Below, piece by piece: positions 1-8,517 of a stretch of 64,000 nucleotides of DNA (the stretch's first letter is position 1; the number at the start of each line of letters is the position of its first letter). The DNA lies in assembly GCF_035181385.1 (NCBI RefSeq), contig NZ_JAXCJK010000003.1, forward strand, positions 124,001 through 188,000, written 5' to 3'. Made by a program: the position numbers and the translations under genes. Source of the DNA: Moraxella sp035181385 (GTDB lineage: Bacteria; Pseudomonadota; Gammaproteobacteria; Pseudomonadales; Moraxellaceae). Below the pieces are notes generated by a model. That model made no database searches and was not told where the DNA came from. It saw only the letters and a program-made list of their open reading frames with translations.

Positions 1-76
1 AGGCCAAACTGTAAAAGTTGATGGCGAAGAGCTTTTGATTATGAAAGAAAGTGATGTGCTTGGGGTGCTTGAATAA
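1..76 (+). CDS. groES: Co-chaperonin GroES, 3' end only
   Basis: The window opens inside this gene. The last 24 codons read in frame from base 2 and end with TAA at 74-76. The visible tail (VKVDGEELLIMKESDVLGVLE) follows the end of GroES, whose usual C-terminus reads EEVLIMSESDILAIVE. GroES is the heptameric lid of the GroEL folding chamber in the cytoplasm. GroEL starts 76 bases downstream on the same strand, the normal groESL operon. The upstream part, with any heat-shock promoter, lies outside the window. Confidence 0.93.
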   Translation, partial: GQTVKVDGEELLIMKESDVLGVLE

Positions 77-152
77 TCACAATCACACCGATTAGCAATA
101 TTTAACAATGATTCATCAAAAACAATGATTTATTATTAAGAGAGAAATTATT

Positions 153-1784
153 ATGGCAAAAGATGTAAAGTTTGGCGTATCTGCCCGTGAAAAAATGATT
201 GATGGCGTAAATGTCCTAGCCAATGCTGTTAGAGTTACCCTAGGGCCAAAAGGTCGCAATGTTGTGATTGACAAATCTTTTGGTGCACCAACCATCACCA
301 AAGATGGTGTGTCTGTTGCCAAAGAGATTGAACTAGAAGATAAATTTGAAAATATGGGTGCACAGCTTGTGCGTGAAGTGGCTTCTAAGACCAACGATGT
401 GGCAGGTGATGGCACAACAACTGCAACTGTCTTGGCACAAGCCATCTTGACCGAAGGCATGAAAACTGTTGCTGCTGGCATGAATCCAATGGATTTAAAG
501 CGTGGTATTGATAAGGCAACTCGTGCGGCTGTTGAGCAAATCCACGCACTATCAACGCCAGCAGATGATTTTAAGGCGATTGCACAAGTTGGTTCTATTT
601 CTGCCAATTCTGATACCAAGATTGGGGAGCTGATCAGTGAAGCCATGAAAACTGTTGGCAAACAAGGTGTGATTACCGTTGAAGAAGGTTCAGGCTTTGA
701 AGATACTTTGGAAGTTGTTGAGGGTATGCAGTTTGATCGTGGTTACATCAGCCCTTATTTTGCCAATAAGCAAGACAGTTTGACTTGTGAATTTGACAAT
801 CCATTTATCCTGTTGGTGGATAAAAAAATCTCAAACATTCGTGAGATTGTACCACTACTTGAACAAGTGATGCAGACCAGCCGTCCGCTACTGATCATTG
901 CAGAAGATGTGGAAAATGAAGCATTGGCAACCCTTGTGGTGAACAATTTGCGTGGCGGTCTAAAAACTTGTGCAGTAAAAGCCCCTGGTTTTGGCGACCG
1001 TCGTAAAGCCATGCTACAAGACATTGCCATCTTAACAGGCGGTATTGTGATTTCTGAAGAAGTGGGCCTAAGTCTAGAAACCGCAACGGTAGAGCACCTA
1101 GGTACTGCCAAAAAAATCACTGTTGGCAAAGAAAACACCGTCATCGTTGATGGTGCTGGAGAAAAATCACAAATTGACAGCCGTGTAGATGCAATCAAGC
1201 GTCAGATTGAAGAATCAACTTCTGATTATGACAAAGAAAAACTACAAGAGCGTGTTGCTAAGCTGTCTGGTGGTGTGGCGGTCATTAAAGTTGGTGCTGC
1301 TACCGAAACTGAAATGAAAGAGAAAAAAGATCGTGTAGATGATGCATTGCACGCCACTCGTGCAGCGGTAGAAGAAGGCATTGTCCCTGGTGGTGGTGTG
1401 GCTCTTGTGCGTGCCTTATCAGCACTTGAGAGCCTAACAGGTGATAACGATGATCAAAATGCAGGCATCAATATTCTGCGTCGTGCGATGGAAGCCCCAC
1501 TTCGCCAAATCGTTACCAATGCAGGTGATGAGGCAAGTGTTATCGTCAATCAAGTTAAAAATGGCTCTGGTAATTATGGCTATAATGCAGCGACTGGTGA
1601 ATATGGCGATATGCTAGAAATGGGCATTCTTGACCCAGCCAAAGTAACTCGTTCTGCCCTAGAGCATGCAGCATCTGTAGCAGGTCTGATGCTGACTACT
1701 GAAGTGATGATTACTGACCTACCAAAAGAAGAACCAGCTATGCCAATGGGCGGTGGTATGGGTGGCATGGGCGGTATGATGTAA
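153..1784 (+). CDS. groEL: Chaperonin GroEL (Hsp60)
   Basis: A complete 543-residue GroEL, the usual length. It forms the double heptameric ring that folds proteins with ATP under the GroES lid. The ATP-binding motif GDGTTT is at residues 85-90, and the protein ends in the typical flexible Gly-Met tail (GGGMGGMGGMM). An AGAGAGAAA stretch just before the ATG can act as ribosome binding site. It is co-transcribed with groES and followed by a clear terminator at 1811. Confidence 0.98.
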   Translation: MAKDVKFGVSAREKMIDGVNVLANAVRVTLGPKGRNVVIDKSFGAPTITKDGVSVAKEIELEDKFENMGAQLVREVASKTNDVAGDGTTTATVLAQAILTEGMKTVAAGMNPMDLKRGIDKATRAAVEQIHALSTPADDFKAIAQVGSISANSDTKIGELISEAMKTVGKQGVITVEEGSGFEDTLEVVEGMQFDRGYISPYFANKQDSLTCEFDNPFILLVDKKISNIREIVPLLEQVMQTSRPLLIIAEDVENEALATLVVNNLRGGLKTCAVKAPGFGDRRKAMLQDIAILTGGIVISEEVGLSLETATVEHLGTAKKITVGKENTVIVDGAGEKSQIDSRVDAIKRQIEESTSDYDKEKLQERVAKLSGGVAVIKVGAATETEMKEKKDRVDDALHATRAAVEEGIVPGGGVALVRALSALESLTGDNDDQNAGINILRRAMEAPLRQIVTNAGDEASVIVNQVKNGSGNYGYNAATGEYGDMLEMGILDPAKVTRSALEHAASVAGLMLTTEVMITDLPKEEPAMPMGGGMGGMGGMM

Positions 1785-1810
1785 TTATCGTCAAACCTAG
1801 CCATCTAAAA

Positions 1811-1841
1811 ATCCTCCAACAAAGTTTGGGGGATTTTTTTT
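1811..1841 (+). terminator. Rho-independent terminator of groESL
   Basis: A 7-bp stem (ATCCTCC with GGGGGAT, one G-U pair) with a ten-base loop is followed by a run of eight T. It starts 26 bases after the groEL stop. Confidence 0.85.
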
Positions 1842-2095
1842 ATAAAGTAATCAGATGGCATGATTTGTGTTGTTAATTTTTGTTGGCTTGGTAAATTTGA
1901 TGATAAAAACTTGTTTAATGAGATTTTTATTGAGATGGTGAAGTATTGTTATTTTATGAAAATTTTTTTGTCATTTGGTATAGACTTTGTGCTGAATTTA
2001 GGGTAAATTGCGATGGCAATATTTGCCACACCAATTGTAATTATTGATGGTCTGTCTTTTGTATTATGGTATTTCTCACAAAAAAAGGATGATTT
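1842..2095 (+). other. Intergenic region between groEL and the oppA-type gene
   Basis: With the terminator before it, this stretch has no gene for about 310 bases. It is AT-rich and holds no ORF or repeat that I could support. The promoter of the downstream lipoprotein gene should lie here, but I could not pick one -35/-10 pair over others. A purine-rich AAAAAAGGATG sits just ahead of the ATG at 2096 as ribosome binding site. Confidence 0.5.
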
Positions 2096-3742
2096 ATGAA
2101 ACTCAAACCTACCTTGTTATTTGCCAGTCTAACCGCAAGTTGTTTATTGATCACTGCTTGTGGTGATAAAGCTCCTACCTCTGATAAAGGTGCTACCAAG
2201 TCGTCAAGCGTAAAATCTGCCAACAAAATCGCTGATGTCGTTATCGTCAATGGCGTTGAGCCAGAATCACTGGATCCGCAAAAAGCCTCTGACATACCTT
2301 CTTTTTCCATTCATCGCCAGATGTTTTTGGGTTTGACTGCCTCTGACAAGGAGGGTAAAACCGTCCCTGCCATGGCGACCGAATGGGAAAGCACTGATGA
2401 TAAAGTATGGGTTTTTAAGCTACGCAATGATGTCAAATGGTCTGATGGCTCGCCTGTAACGGCGCATGACTTTGTTTTTGCATTGCAGCGTTTGACCGAT
2501 CCAAAGACAGCATCGCCTTACGGTACTTATCTGGTGGATGCCAAAGTGGTGAATGCACAAGCAATCAGCGAGGGCAAGGCTCAGCCAAGCACATTGGGTG
2601 TCAAGGCGCTAGATGACTACACTCTTGAAATCACGACCACAGACCCTGTTCCTTATTTGGCGGATTTGATGCTGTTGCCTGTGACATTTGCCACACCAAA
2701 ACAGGCCATTGAACAGCACGGCAATAAATGGACAGATGCTGCCAATATTGTGGTCAATGGTGCTTATAAGCTACATGATTGGCAGGTTAATGGGCACATC
2801 ATCTTAAAGCGTAATAAAAGCTATTTTGATGATGCCAATACCAAAATCAATAGCGTGGCATTTTTACCAGTAACAGCACAGGCAGCGATGTCTCGCTATA
2901 AGGCTGGTGAGGTGGATTTTTCTGGCGTGCCTGCTGAGATGTTTAAGGACTTAAAGGCGGAGCTGCCTGACGAGGTGGTGGTTACACCGACATTGTGCAC
3001 AAGCTATCTTGAGTACAATACCAAAAAAGCACCGCTGGATGATGTGCGTGTGCGTAAAGCCTTGTCGATGGCACTGGACAGAGATTTAATCACTAAAGAG
3101 GTGCTGGGTCGTGGTGAGGAGTCAAGCTATCAACTCACACCGCATTACACTCAAGGCATGAGTCAAGTTTTGCCAGATTGGGCAAGCCTGCCAATGCAAG
3201 AGCGTGCCAAGATGGCAAATGATTTGCTGGCACAAGCTGGATATAGTCAGCAAAACCCTGCCAAAGTAGAGATTTTGTATAGTACCAGTGAAGGTGGCAA
3301 GCGTTTGACATCAGCGATTTCATCACTATATAAGCAGTATTTGCCAAACGCACAAATTTCGGTCATCAATCAAGAGTGGAAAATGTTTCTTGATGCTCGC
3401 CATCAGGGCAACTTTCAGATCTCGTTCCCTTCATGGTGTGCAGATTATAATGAACCATCGACTTTCTTGAACTTGATGCGCACTGGCAGTAGTAATAACA
3501 CCAGTTTTTATAGCAATCCTGAGTACGACAGGCTGATGAACTCTACATTGTCTGTCGGTGCAACAGATGAAAGTCGTCGTCAGGCGTATGTCGAAGCTGA
3601 ACGATTGCTACAAAAAGATGCGGCGATCATGCCTTTGTTTACTGGGGTAAGTCCAAGTCTGATCAAAACATACTTAAAAGGCATCAGTCCAAACGATCCT
3701 CTTAAGAACTGGTATATTAAGGATTGGCAAATTGCGGAATGA
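2096..3742 (+). CDS. oppA: Oligopeptide ABC transporter substrate-binding lipoprotein (OppA/MppA type)
   Basis: A 548-residue extracytoplasmic solute-binding protein of family 5. The signal peptide ends in the lipobox ITAC with Cys22, so it should be anchored in a membrane facing the periplasm. Family features are VNGVEPESLDPQKASD at the start of the mature protein, WVFKLRNDVKWSDGSPVTAHDFV and VRKALSMALDRD. It would capture peptides and hand them to an Opp permease. No permease or ATPase gene adjoins it here, so it is an orphan binding protein or works with a transporter encoded elsewhere. Exact ligand is not shown by sequence; MppA (murein peptide) is an alternative name. Confidence 0.88.
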   Translation: MKLKPTLLFASLTASCLLITACGDKAPTSDKGATKSSSVKSANKIADVVIVNGVEPESLDPQKASDIPSFSIHRQMFLGLTASDKEGKTVPAMATEWESTDDKVWVFKLRNDVKWSDGSPVTAHDFVFALQRLTDPKTASPYGTYLVDAKVVNAQAISEGKAQPSTLGVKALDDYTLEITTTDPVPYLADLMLLPVTFATPKQAIEQHGNKWTDAANIVVNGAYKLHDWQVNGHIILKRNKSYFDDANTKINSVAFLPVTAQAAMSRYKAGEVDFSGVPAEMFKDLKAELPDEVVVTPTLCTSYLEYNTKKAPLDDVRVRKALSMALDRDLITKEVLGRGEESSYQLTPHYTQGMSQVLPDWASLPMQERAKMANDLLAQAGYSQQNPAKVEILYSTSEGGKRLTSAISSLYKQYLPNAQISVINQEWKMFLDARHQGNFQISFPSWCADYNEPSTFLNLMRTGSSNNTSFYSNPEYDRLMNSTLSVGATDESRRQAYVEAERLLQKDAAIMPLFTGVSPSLIKTYLKGISPNDPLKNWYIKDWQIAE

Positions 3743-3765
3743 TGTTAAATCATCAGTTGCAAATA

Positions 3766-3793
3766 ACAGTCATCGTCAGATGGCTGTTTTTTT
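3766..3793 (+). terminator. Rho-independent terminator of the oppA-type gene
   Basis: A 9-bp stem (ACAGTCATC with GATGGCTGT, one G-U pair) with a four-base loop is followed by a run of seven T, 23 bases after the stop codon. Confidence 0.8.
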
Positions 3794-3867
3794 ATTTGCC
3801 CTTATAATCAAAGTGGCTGGCAATGTGATAAGCCTTATAAATTTACTATGATTTTTGTCTGCAAAAT

Positions 3868-3876
3868 TGCTATAAT
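3868..3876 (+). promoter_or_regulatory. Extended -10 promoter element of trhP
   Basis: TGC-TATAAT, a perfect -10 hexamer with the TGn extension, lies 33 bases before the trhP start. The same TGCTATAATG string occurs upstream of three other genes in the window (11807, 19405, 37980). No convincing -35 box is seen, as is common for extended -10 promoters. Confidence 0.6.
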
Positions 3877-3909
3877 GCAAGCAATTTTCTTTTAAAAAAG
3901 CCAACTGCC

Positions 3910-5463
3910 ATGACCAATCCACAAATTACCAACCAAACCGAACTTCTTTGCCCTGCTGGTACTTTTAAAAATATGCAATACGCTTTTGCCTATGGAGCGG
4001 ACGCTGTGTATGCAGGGCAAGCACGCTATTCTTTGCGGGTGCGTAATAACGATTTTGATGAAGACAATTTAAAAAAAGGCATTGACTATGCCCACTCAAT
4101 CGGCAAAAAGTTTTATGTGGTGGTCAATATTCAAGCCCACAATGCCAAATTAAAAACTTTTATAGAAGACATTACGCCTGTTATTAATATGAATCCAGAT
4201 GCACTGATTATGTCGGACGCTGGTATGATTATGATGGTGCGTGAGCATTTTCCCCATCAAGAAATTCATTTGTCGGTACAAGCCAATGCGGTAAACTGGG
4301 CAACCGTTAAATTTTGGCAACAAATGGGCATTAGCCGTGTGATTGTTAGCCGAGAGTTGTCCTTAAAAGAAATTGGCGAGATTATCAAAGAAGTGCCTAA
4401 TATGCAAATAGAAGTCTTTGTACACGGTGCATTGTGTATGGCGTATTCTGGGCGTTGTTTGTTATCAGGTTATATCAATAAACGAGATGCCAATCAAGGC
4501 ACTTGCACCAATGCCTGCCGATGGAGCTATAATACTTATAAAGCGGTGGAGAATGAAACAGGCGATATTGTGCCAGTTATGCAAAATGACAGCCAAAATA
4601 ATACACAAAATAATATCGCCAATGCCGAACTTTTTATTCCCAATCCCAATAAAAACAGCATTGACAATGTTAATTTAAATGATAGCCAAACCGTTCACCC
4701 TGAGCTTGTCGAAGGGTCGGTTTCGCTTAATGGTTCGACAAGCTCACCACGAACGCAAAACCGTAATTTAAATGGCGATAGAGTAATGGGCGATGATTAT
4801 GCCCAAAAACCAAGTGATGAAGTGGTGTTATTAGAAGAACAAGGTCGCAAAGGCGAATTGATGGCGATGTATGAAGACGAGCACGGCACTTATATTATGA
4901 ATTCCAAAGATTTGCGTGCGGTGGAATTGGTGCCTGATTTAATTAAAATGGGCGTGCATTCACTCAAAATTGAAGGGCGTACCAAATCGCATTATTATGT
5001 GGCACGCACCGCCCAAGTGTATCGCCGTGCCATTGATGATGCCCTTGCTGGCAAAGAGTTTGACGCAAGTTTAATAAGTGCTTTGGACGGTCTTGCCAAT
5101 CGGGGCTATACCGAAGGTTTTTTAAGACGGCATATTCATTCGGATTATCAAAATTATGAACACGGTTCATCAAAAACCGACCATCAACAATTTGTCGCAG
5201 AAGTAACCGAATTAAAAGACAATAAATTGGTTTTGCAAATCAAAAATAAACTGTCGGTGGGCGATGAAATTGAAATTATGACCCCCAAAGGCAATATTAT
5301 TTATCCTTTGCGGGCAATGTGGGACAAAAAAGGCAATGCCATAGAATCCGCCTTAGGCTCTGGCTGGATTTGCCAAATTGACAATCCCTTTACCGAGCTT
5401 GGTTTTGATGTCTTGCAATTTGCTCTTGTAATGAAAAAGGTTGATGAGCCGATGTTTAGTTGA
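3910..5463 (+). CDS. trhP: tRNA 5-hydroxyuridine modification protein TrhP (YegQ), U32 peptidase family
   Basis: A 517-residue member of the U32 family, closely following E. coli YegQ/TrhP (about 450 residues): ELLCPAGT..KNMQYAFAYGADAVYAG near the start, HLSVQANAVNWATVKFWQQMG, the Cys-bearing FVHGALCMAYSGRCLLSGYINKRD and GTCTNACRW. TrhP takes part in prephenate-dependent hydroxylation of U34 in tRNA. The extra length falls between about residues 215 and 300, a linker that is variable in the family. That linker includes residues encoded by an inserted palindromic repeat (4691-4756) kept in frame. The core motifs on both sides are intact, so the protein is probably functional. Confidence 0.9.
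   Translation: MTNPQITNQTELLCPAGTFKNMQYAFAYGADAVYAGQARYSLRVRNNDFDEDNLKKGIDYAHSIGKKFYVVVNIQAHNAKLKTFIEDITPVINMNPDALIMSDAGMIMMVREHFPHQEIHLSVQANAVNWATVKFWQQMGISRVIVSRELSLKEIGEIIKEVPNMQIEVFVHGALCMAYSGRCLLSGYINKRDANQGTCTNACRWSYNTYKAVENETGDIVPVMQNDSQNNTQNNIANAELFIPNPNKNSIDNVNLNDSQTVHPELVEGSVSLNGSTSSPRTQNRNLNGDRVMGDDYAQKPSDEVVLLEEQGRKGELMAMYEDEHGTYIMNSKDLRAVELVPDLIKMGVHSLKIEGRTKSHYYVARTAQVYRRAIDDALAGKEFDASLISALDGLANRGYTEGFLRRHIHSDYQNYEHGSSKTDHQQFVAEVTELKDNKLVLQIKNKLSVGDEIEIMTPKGNIIYPLRAMWDKKGNAIESALGSGWICQIDNPFTELGFDVLQFALVMKKVDEPMFS
4691..4756. repeat. REP-like palindromic element inserted in frame in trhP
   Basis: Two 12-base arms, GAGCTTGTCGAA (4702-4713) and TTCGACAAGCTC (4734-4745), form a perfect inverted repeat, and outer GTTC/GAAC bases extend the symmetry. 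The element type (TTCACCCTGAGCTTGTCGAAGG) is known to me as a widespread bacterial REP-like repeat usually found between genes. Here it is read through as HPELVEGS and following residues. An 11-base direct repeat, TAATTTAAATG, flanks it at 4671-4681 and 4764-4774, which would fit a target duplication. Confidence 0.75.
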
Positions 5464-5481
5464 AATCTAGTAAGGCAATCA

Positions 5482-5514
5482 AAAGCATTATGGCATTGGC
5501 TATAATGCTTTTTT
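5482..5514 (+). terminator. Rho-independent terminator of trhP
   Basis: A 10-bp perfect stem (AAAGCATTAT with ATAATGCTTT) with a ten-base loop is followed by a run of T, 18 bases after the trhP stop. Confidence 0.8.
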
Positions 5515-5772
5515 ATGGATGTGAAGTAAGGGGCGATTGGTGGATTTGCTGTATCCTATTGAACGGGTTTAGAATTGGATTAAGGAATTGAGGCAGGGTT
5601 GGGGGAGTGGACTGTATTGACAAGTTGTTCTTTTATTTTATGTGGATTTTTGGTGGTTTTTGGGTTTAGTTGGCGTACAAAAAACTTCAATGTAATAAAA
5701 TATCAAAATCCATCATGCCAGAAAGATTGGCACTGTATAAAAAACATTCATTAATATATTAGATATTTTTGA
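5515..5772. other. Intergenic region upstream of the porin pair, distal part
   Basis: This belongs to a gene-free stretch of about 410 bases between trhP and the first porin. I see no ORF, RNA gene or repeat in it. The part nearer the porin holds a promoter and a leader hairpin, listed separately. Confidence 0.5.
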
Positions 5773-5801
5773 TTGTTTTTGGTAACATTATGTGTTATAA
5801 A
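5773..5801 (+). promoter_or_regulatory. Probable promoter of the first porin gene
   Basis: TTGTTT and TATAAA are separated by 17 bases, with the -10 ending 126 bases before the chosen start. This implies a leader of about 120 bases. It is inferred from consensus only. Confidence 0.4.
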
Positions 5802-5877
5802 TGTTGCGTCAATCAGACAGGCTTAGGTTGTGATGGTGCATATGTCCACCCTCACAGTCAAATTGATAAATCCGCCC

Positions 5878-5898
5878 CATGACTTTGTCATGTTTTTT
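5878..5898 (+). terminator. Terminator-like hairpin in the porin leader
   Basis: CATGAC and GTCATG form a 6-bp stem with a three-base loop, followed directly by six T. It lies between the likely promoter and the start codon at 5928, in the 5' untranslated leader. It looks like an intrinsic terminator or attenuator. No leader peptide or known riboswitch was recognised. Confidence 0.45.
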
Positions 5899-5927
5899 AT
5901 GTTTTGCAAGTTAAGGATTACTTGTTT

Positions 5928-7223
5928 ATGAAATTAACGAAATTAGCATTTGCACTTACCATTGGTGGTAGCTTGATGCTGACTCAAACAGCATCCGCTA
6001 CATGGATTGAAAATATTCATGGCAGCGATGGCGTGCGTGGCTTTTTGATCGGTGGTTCACTTAATCCTGAGTTGAGTGGTTACAATCGTGAGTTTAACTA
6101 TGTTTATGGCAACCCAAATTTGATTGGCGACCCAGATGGCGATACACCGCATCTGCAAAGCTTCTTTGAAAGCCTAGATGAAGAGGCTCGCATTGAGAGA
6201 AAATCACTAAATGCACAAATGGGCGTGGATAATGCGATCATCATGCGTGTGAATCGTCGCATCAACGACAAAGACTATGTGGTCGGCAGTCTTGCTCTTT
6301 CTCCAGATAGTCAGAGAAAACTGCTGTCTGCAGAACCAATGTGGGGCGTGCAGTATATCCGTGAGGATTTGGGCGACATTTCATTTGGTCGTATGGGCGT
6401 AACCATCAACCCACAAGCGACCAACACTTATTCGCCATTTACTTCAGTAAACCGCAACAGTGGCATCAACGGTGCAACCGTGACTTTTGATAGATATAAA
6501 AACTGGAATGCCAAAGCGTTTTATTCATTGCCAACCACCGACAATGTCCTTAAGCCAAGCGCGATGACACATAGCGGTTATGGTGCAATGGCAAGCTACA
6601 CCCAAAAAATTACCCCAAATCATTATGTGACAGTTGAGGGTGGTTATAGTACATTTGAGCGTTCGCCAGCACATAATCGTGCTCAGCTCATACCGAATGT
6701 CGGTGGTCGTAATATTTACCAAGCACCGATTAAAGAGCATAACTATGGCGGTTCGATTACTTATCGTTATGTAGACTGGACGGTCGCACTTGATATGGGT
6801 CGTAAAGAAGGTAAGATTCCAGGTGCACCGATTGTTGATTCGGTGATTATTAATAACTTGGGTCTAAAAGTTGCTTATCAAGCAACACCACGCTTGACGC
6901 TTGCTGGCACCTACGGCATCCAAAAAAGTAATGCCAATGAAGTGGAGAAATGGGCATTGTCTGTGCCACAGATTTTTCCAAAACCAAAGCCAGACTCAAG
7001 TAAACGCTTGAAAGACTATCTACAACGCCGTATTTTTGAACAATATTTGTTTAAGCAAGTGCATAGCCGACAAGTGAAGCTAGAGGCTGACTACAAATTC
7101 AGCGACAACTTCTCTGGCAAGGCCGTATTTGTGCGTGAAAAAATCGAAAACTTCGCACCAGAAGGTAAGTTTAGTGAACGACAAAATACGGAATATGGTC
7201 TTGGCTTGACTTATTTATTCTAA
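5928..7223 (+). CDS. Outer-membrane porin-like protein, first of a tandem pair
   Basis: A 431-residue protein with a signal peptide (MKLTKLAFALTIGGSLMLTQ, cleavage likely after ASA) and the alternating beta-strand character of a trimeric porin, ending in YGLGLTYLF with the C-terminal Phe needed for outer-membrane insertion. The ATG at 5928 was chosen because AAGGA lies ten bases before it; a TTG at 5904 in frame has no support. It is paralogous to the next gene: both have an ISFGR/IAIGR strand, an LAGTYG/LATGYG strand and the same arrangement of the last strands. It may form channels for small solutes. I could not assign a named Moraxella porin. Confidence 0.75.
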   Translation: MKLTKLAFALTIGGSLMLTQTASATWIENIHGSDGVRGFLIGGSLNPELSGYNREFNYVYGNPNLIGDPDGDTPHLQSFFESLDEEARIERKSLNAQMGVDNAIIMRVNRRINDKDYVVGSLALSPDSQRKLLSAEPMWGVQYIREDLGDISFGRMGVTINPQATNTYSPFTSVNRNSGINGATVTFDRYKNWNAKAFYSLPTTDNVLKPSAMTHSGYGAMASYTQKITPNHYVTVEGGYSTFERSPAHNRAQLIPNVGGRNIYQAPIKEHNYGGSITYRYVDWTVALDMGRKEGKIPGAPIVDSVIINNLGLKVAYQATPRLTLAGTYGIQKSNANEVEKWALSVPQIFPKPKPDSSKRLKDYLQRRIFEQYLFKQVHSRQVKLEADYKFSDNFSGKAVFVREKIENFAPEGKFSERQNTEYGLGLTYLF

Positions 7224-7264
7224 GTATTTTTTAAATCATCATTTTATTTTTTAAGGACATGACA

Positions 7265-8404
7265 ATGAAACTAAAACTGCTTACTCTTAGTGTTGCACTG
7301 ATAGCGACCAGCTCGGCCCATGCTGTATTTAATGTATATAATAGCGGTGACGGCACAACTTTGGACATTCATGGTGAAGTCAATCTACAACTTCAAAACA
7401 AGGGTGACTTTATTGAAGATGTGTACAGTAATGCATCAGCAAAAGCAACCGATGAGCGTACTCGTTTTGGTAACGACTCTGGTAACACTTGGGTTGAATT
7501 TCGTGCTGCACAGACTTTTGGTAAAGACTACCGTGCAACGGGTGTCATTGGCTATGGTTATAAAAATGTCAAATTGGGTGGTTCCCAAGACACCACTTTC
7601 TTGGCAATTGACAAGAAAAATGTTGGTTCGATTGCAATCGGTCGCCAATATCTACACTCTGGCTATGTGCTAAGATCAGGTACTTTTAGCACGCTTGATG
7701 ATTACGGTATCTCGGTAATTCGTGGCGATTTCACCAAAATTCCAAACTTACACCTAAGTGCATACCACAACTTACCCGATACAATTGATACTCGTGCAGA
7801 GGATGGCTTGACTCGTACCGGAGGTAAAGGTGCGTCATTTAGCTATTTAGTCCCTCTTAAAGGCAATCAAAGTGTTCGTGTGGCGGGTGGTTATACTCAG
7901 CATAAAGTCAATGTGGACGAAGGGTTCAAAACGGTATTGCCAAGCGAGCGTGAAGGCTATGCTGGCTCGCTTGAATACAGAAACGACCGTATCGTCGTTG
8001 GGGCGGATCTTGGTAAACAAAAGCTGACACATGATAAAAACACACTGGTCGATACTGGCGATATTAATATTATTGGTGCTAAAATCGGTTTCTTTGTTAA
8101 TCCAAAAGTAACGCTGGCAACTGGTTATGGCGTTGAAAAAACCAAGCGTGTCGGTGGCATCACTTCTACGCCAATTGAATCGATCAAACAAGAATTGCCA
8201 CAAAACGCATTTGGCATCACTGAGTTTATTCATGACGATGAAGAAACCAAGCGTTTCTATGTGCGTGGTGACTACTATGCTCGTGAAAATGTGCGTTTCT
8301 ATGCTCGTTATGATTTGCACGAAAAAACAGGCAAGATTCAAGGACAGCTGATCAGCAGAGAAAAAGCCCCAGAATATCGTGTGGGCGTGAGTTTGAGCTT
8401 CTAA
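7265..8404 (+). CDS. Outer-membrane porin-like protein, second of a tandem pair
   Basis: A 379-residue protein with signal peptide (KLLTLSVALIATSSAHA) and beta-barrel strands, ending in YRVGVSLSF with terminal Phe. The second ATG (7265) has AAGGA seven bases before it, whereas the ATG at 7259 is only one base from it. Motifs such as GSIAIGRQYLHSGYV and DLGKQKLTHDK are typical of general porins. It sits 41 bases after the first porin without a terminator between, so the two are probably one transcript. Substrate is not evident. Confidence 0.75.
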   Translation: MKLKLLTLSVALIATSSAHAVFNVYNSGDGTTLDIHGEVNLQLQNKGDFIEDVYSNASAKATDERTRFGNDSGNTWVEFRAAQTFGKDYRATGVIGYGYKNVKLGGSQDTTFLAIDKKNVGSIAIGRQYLHSGYVLRSGTFSTLDDYGISVIRGDFTKIPNLHLSAYHNLPDTIDTRAEDGLTRTGGKGASFSYLVPLKGNQSVRVAGGYTQHKVNVDEGFKTVLPSEREGYAGSLEYRNDRIVVGADLGKQKLTHDKNTLVDTGDINIIGAKIGFFVNPKVTLATGYGVEKTKRVGGITSTPIESIKQELPQNAFGITEFIHDDEETKRFYVRGDYYARENVRFYARYDLHEKTGKIQGQLISREKAPEYRVGVSLSF

Positions 8405-8517
8405 TTGCTGACAGTTGACTGTGATTTTTTTTGGTAAAACTGTGATTGCCCTAAAAATGTTTTAGGGGTGATTGCAGTGACCACTTTCTTTGCCTGATTT
8501 TTTATGGATTAAAAATT

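Noticed and set aside
116..661. Long reverse frame opposite groEL, and other long antisense frames (for example 7847-8341, 13513-14079, 32932-33441)
   Set aside because: They mirror strongly recognised genes and their translations have no domain character.
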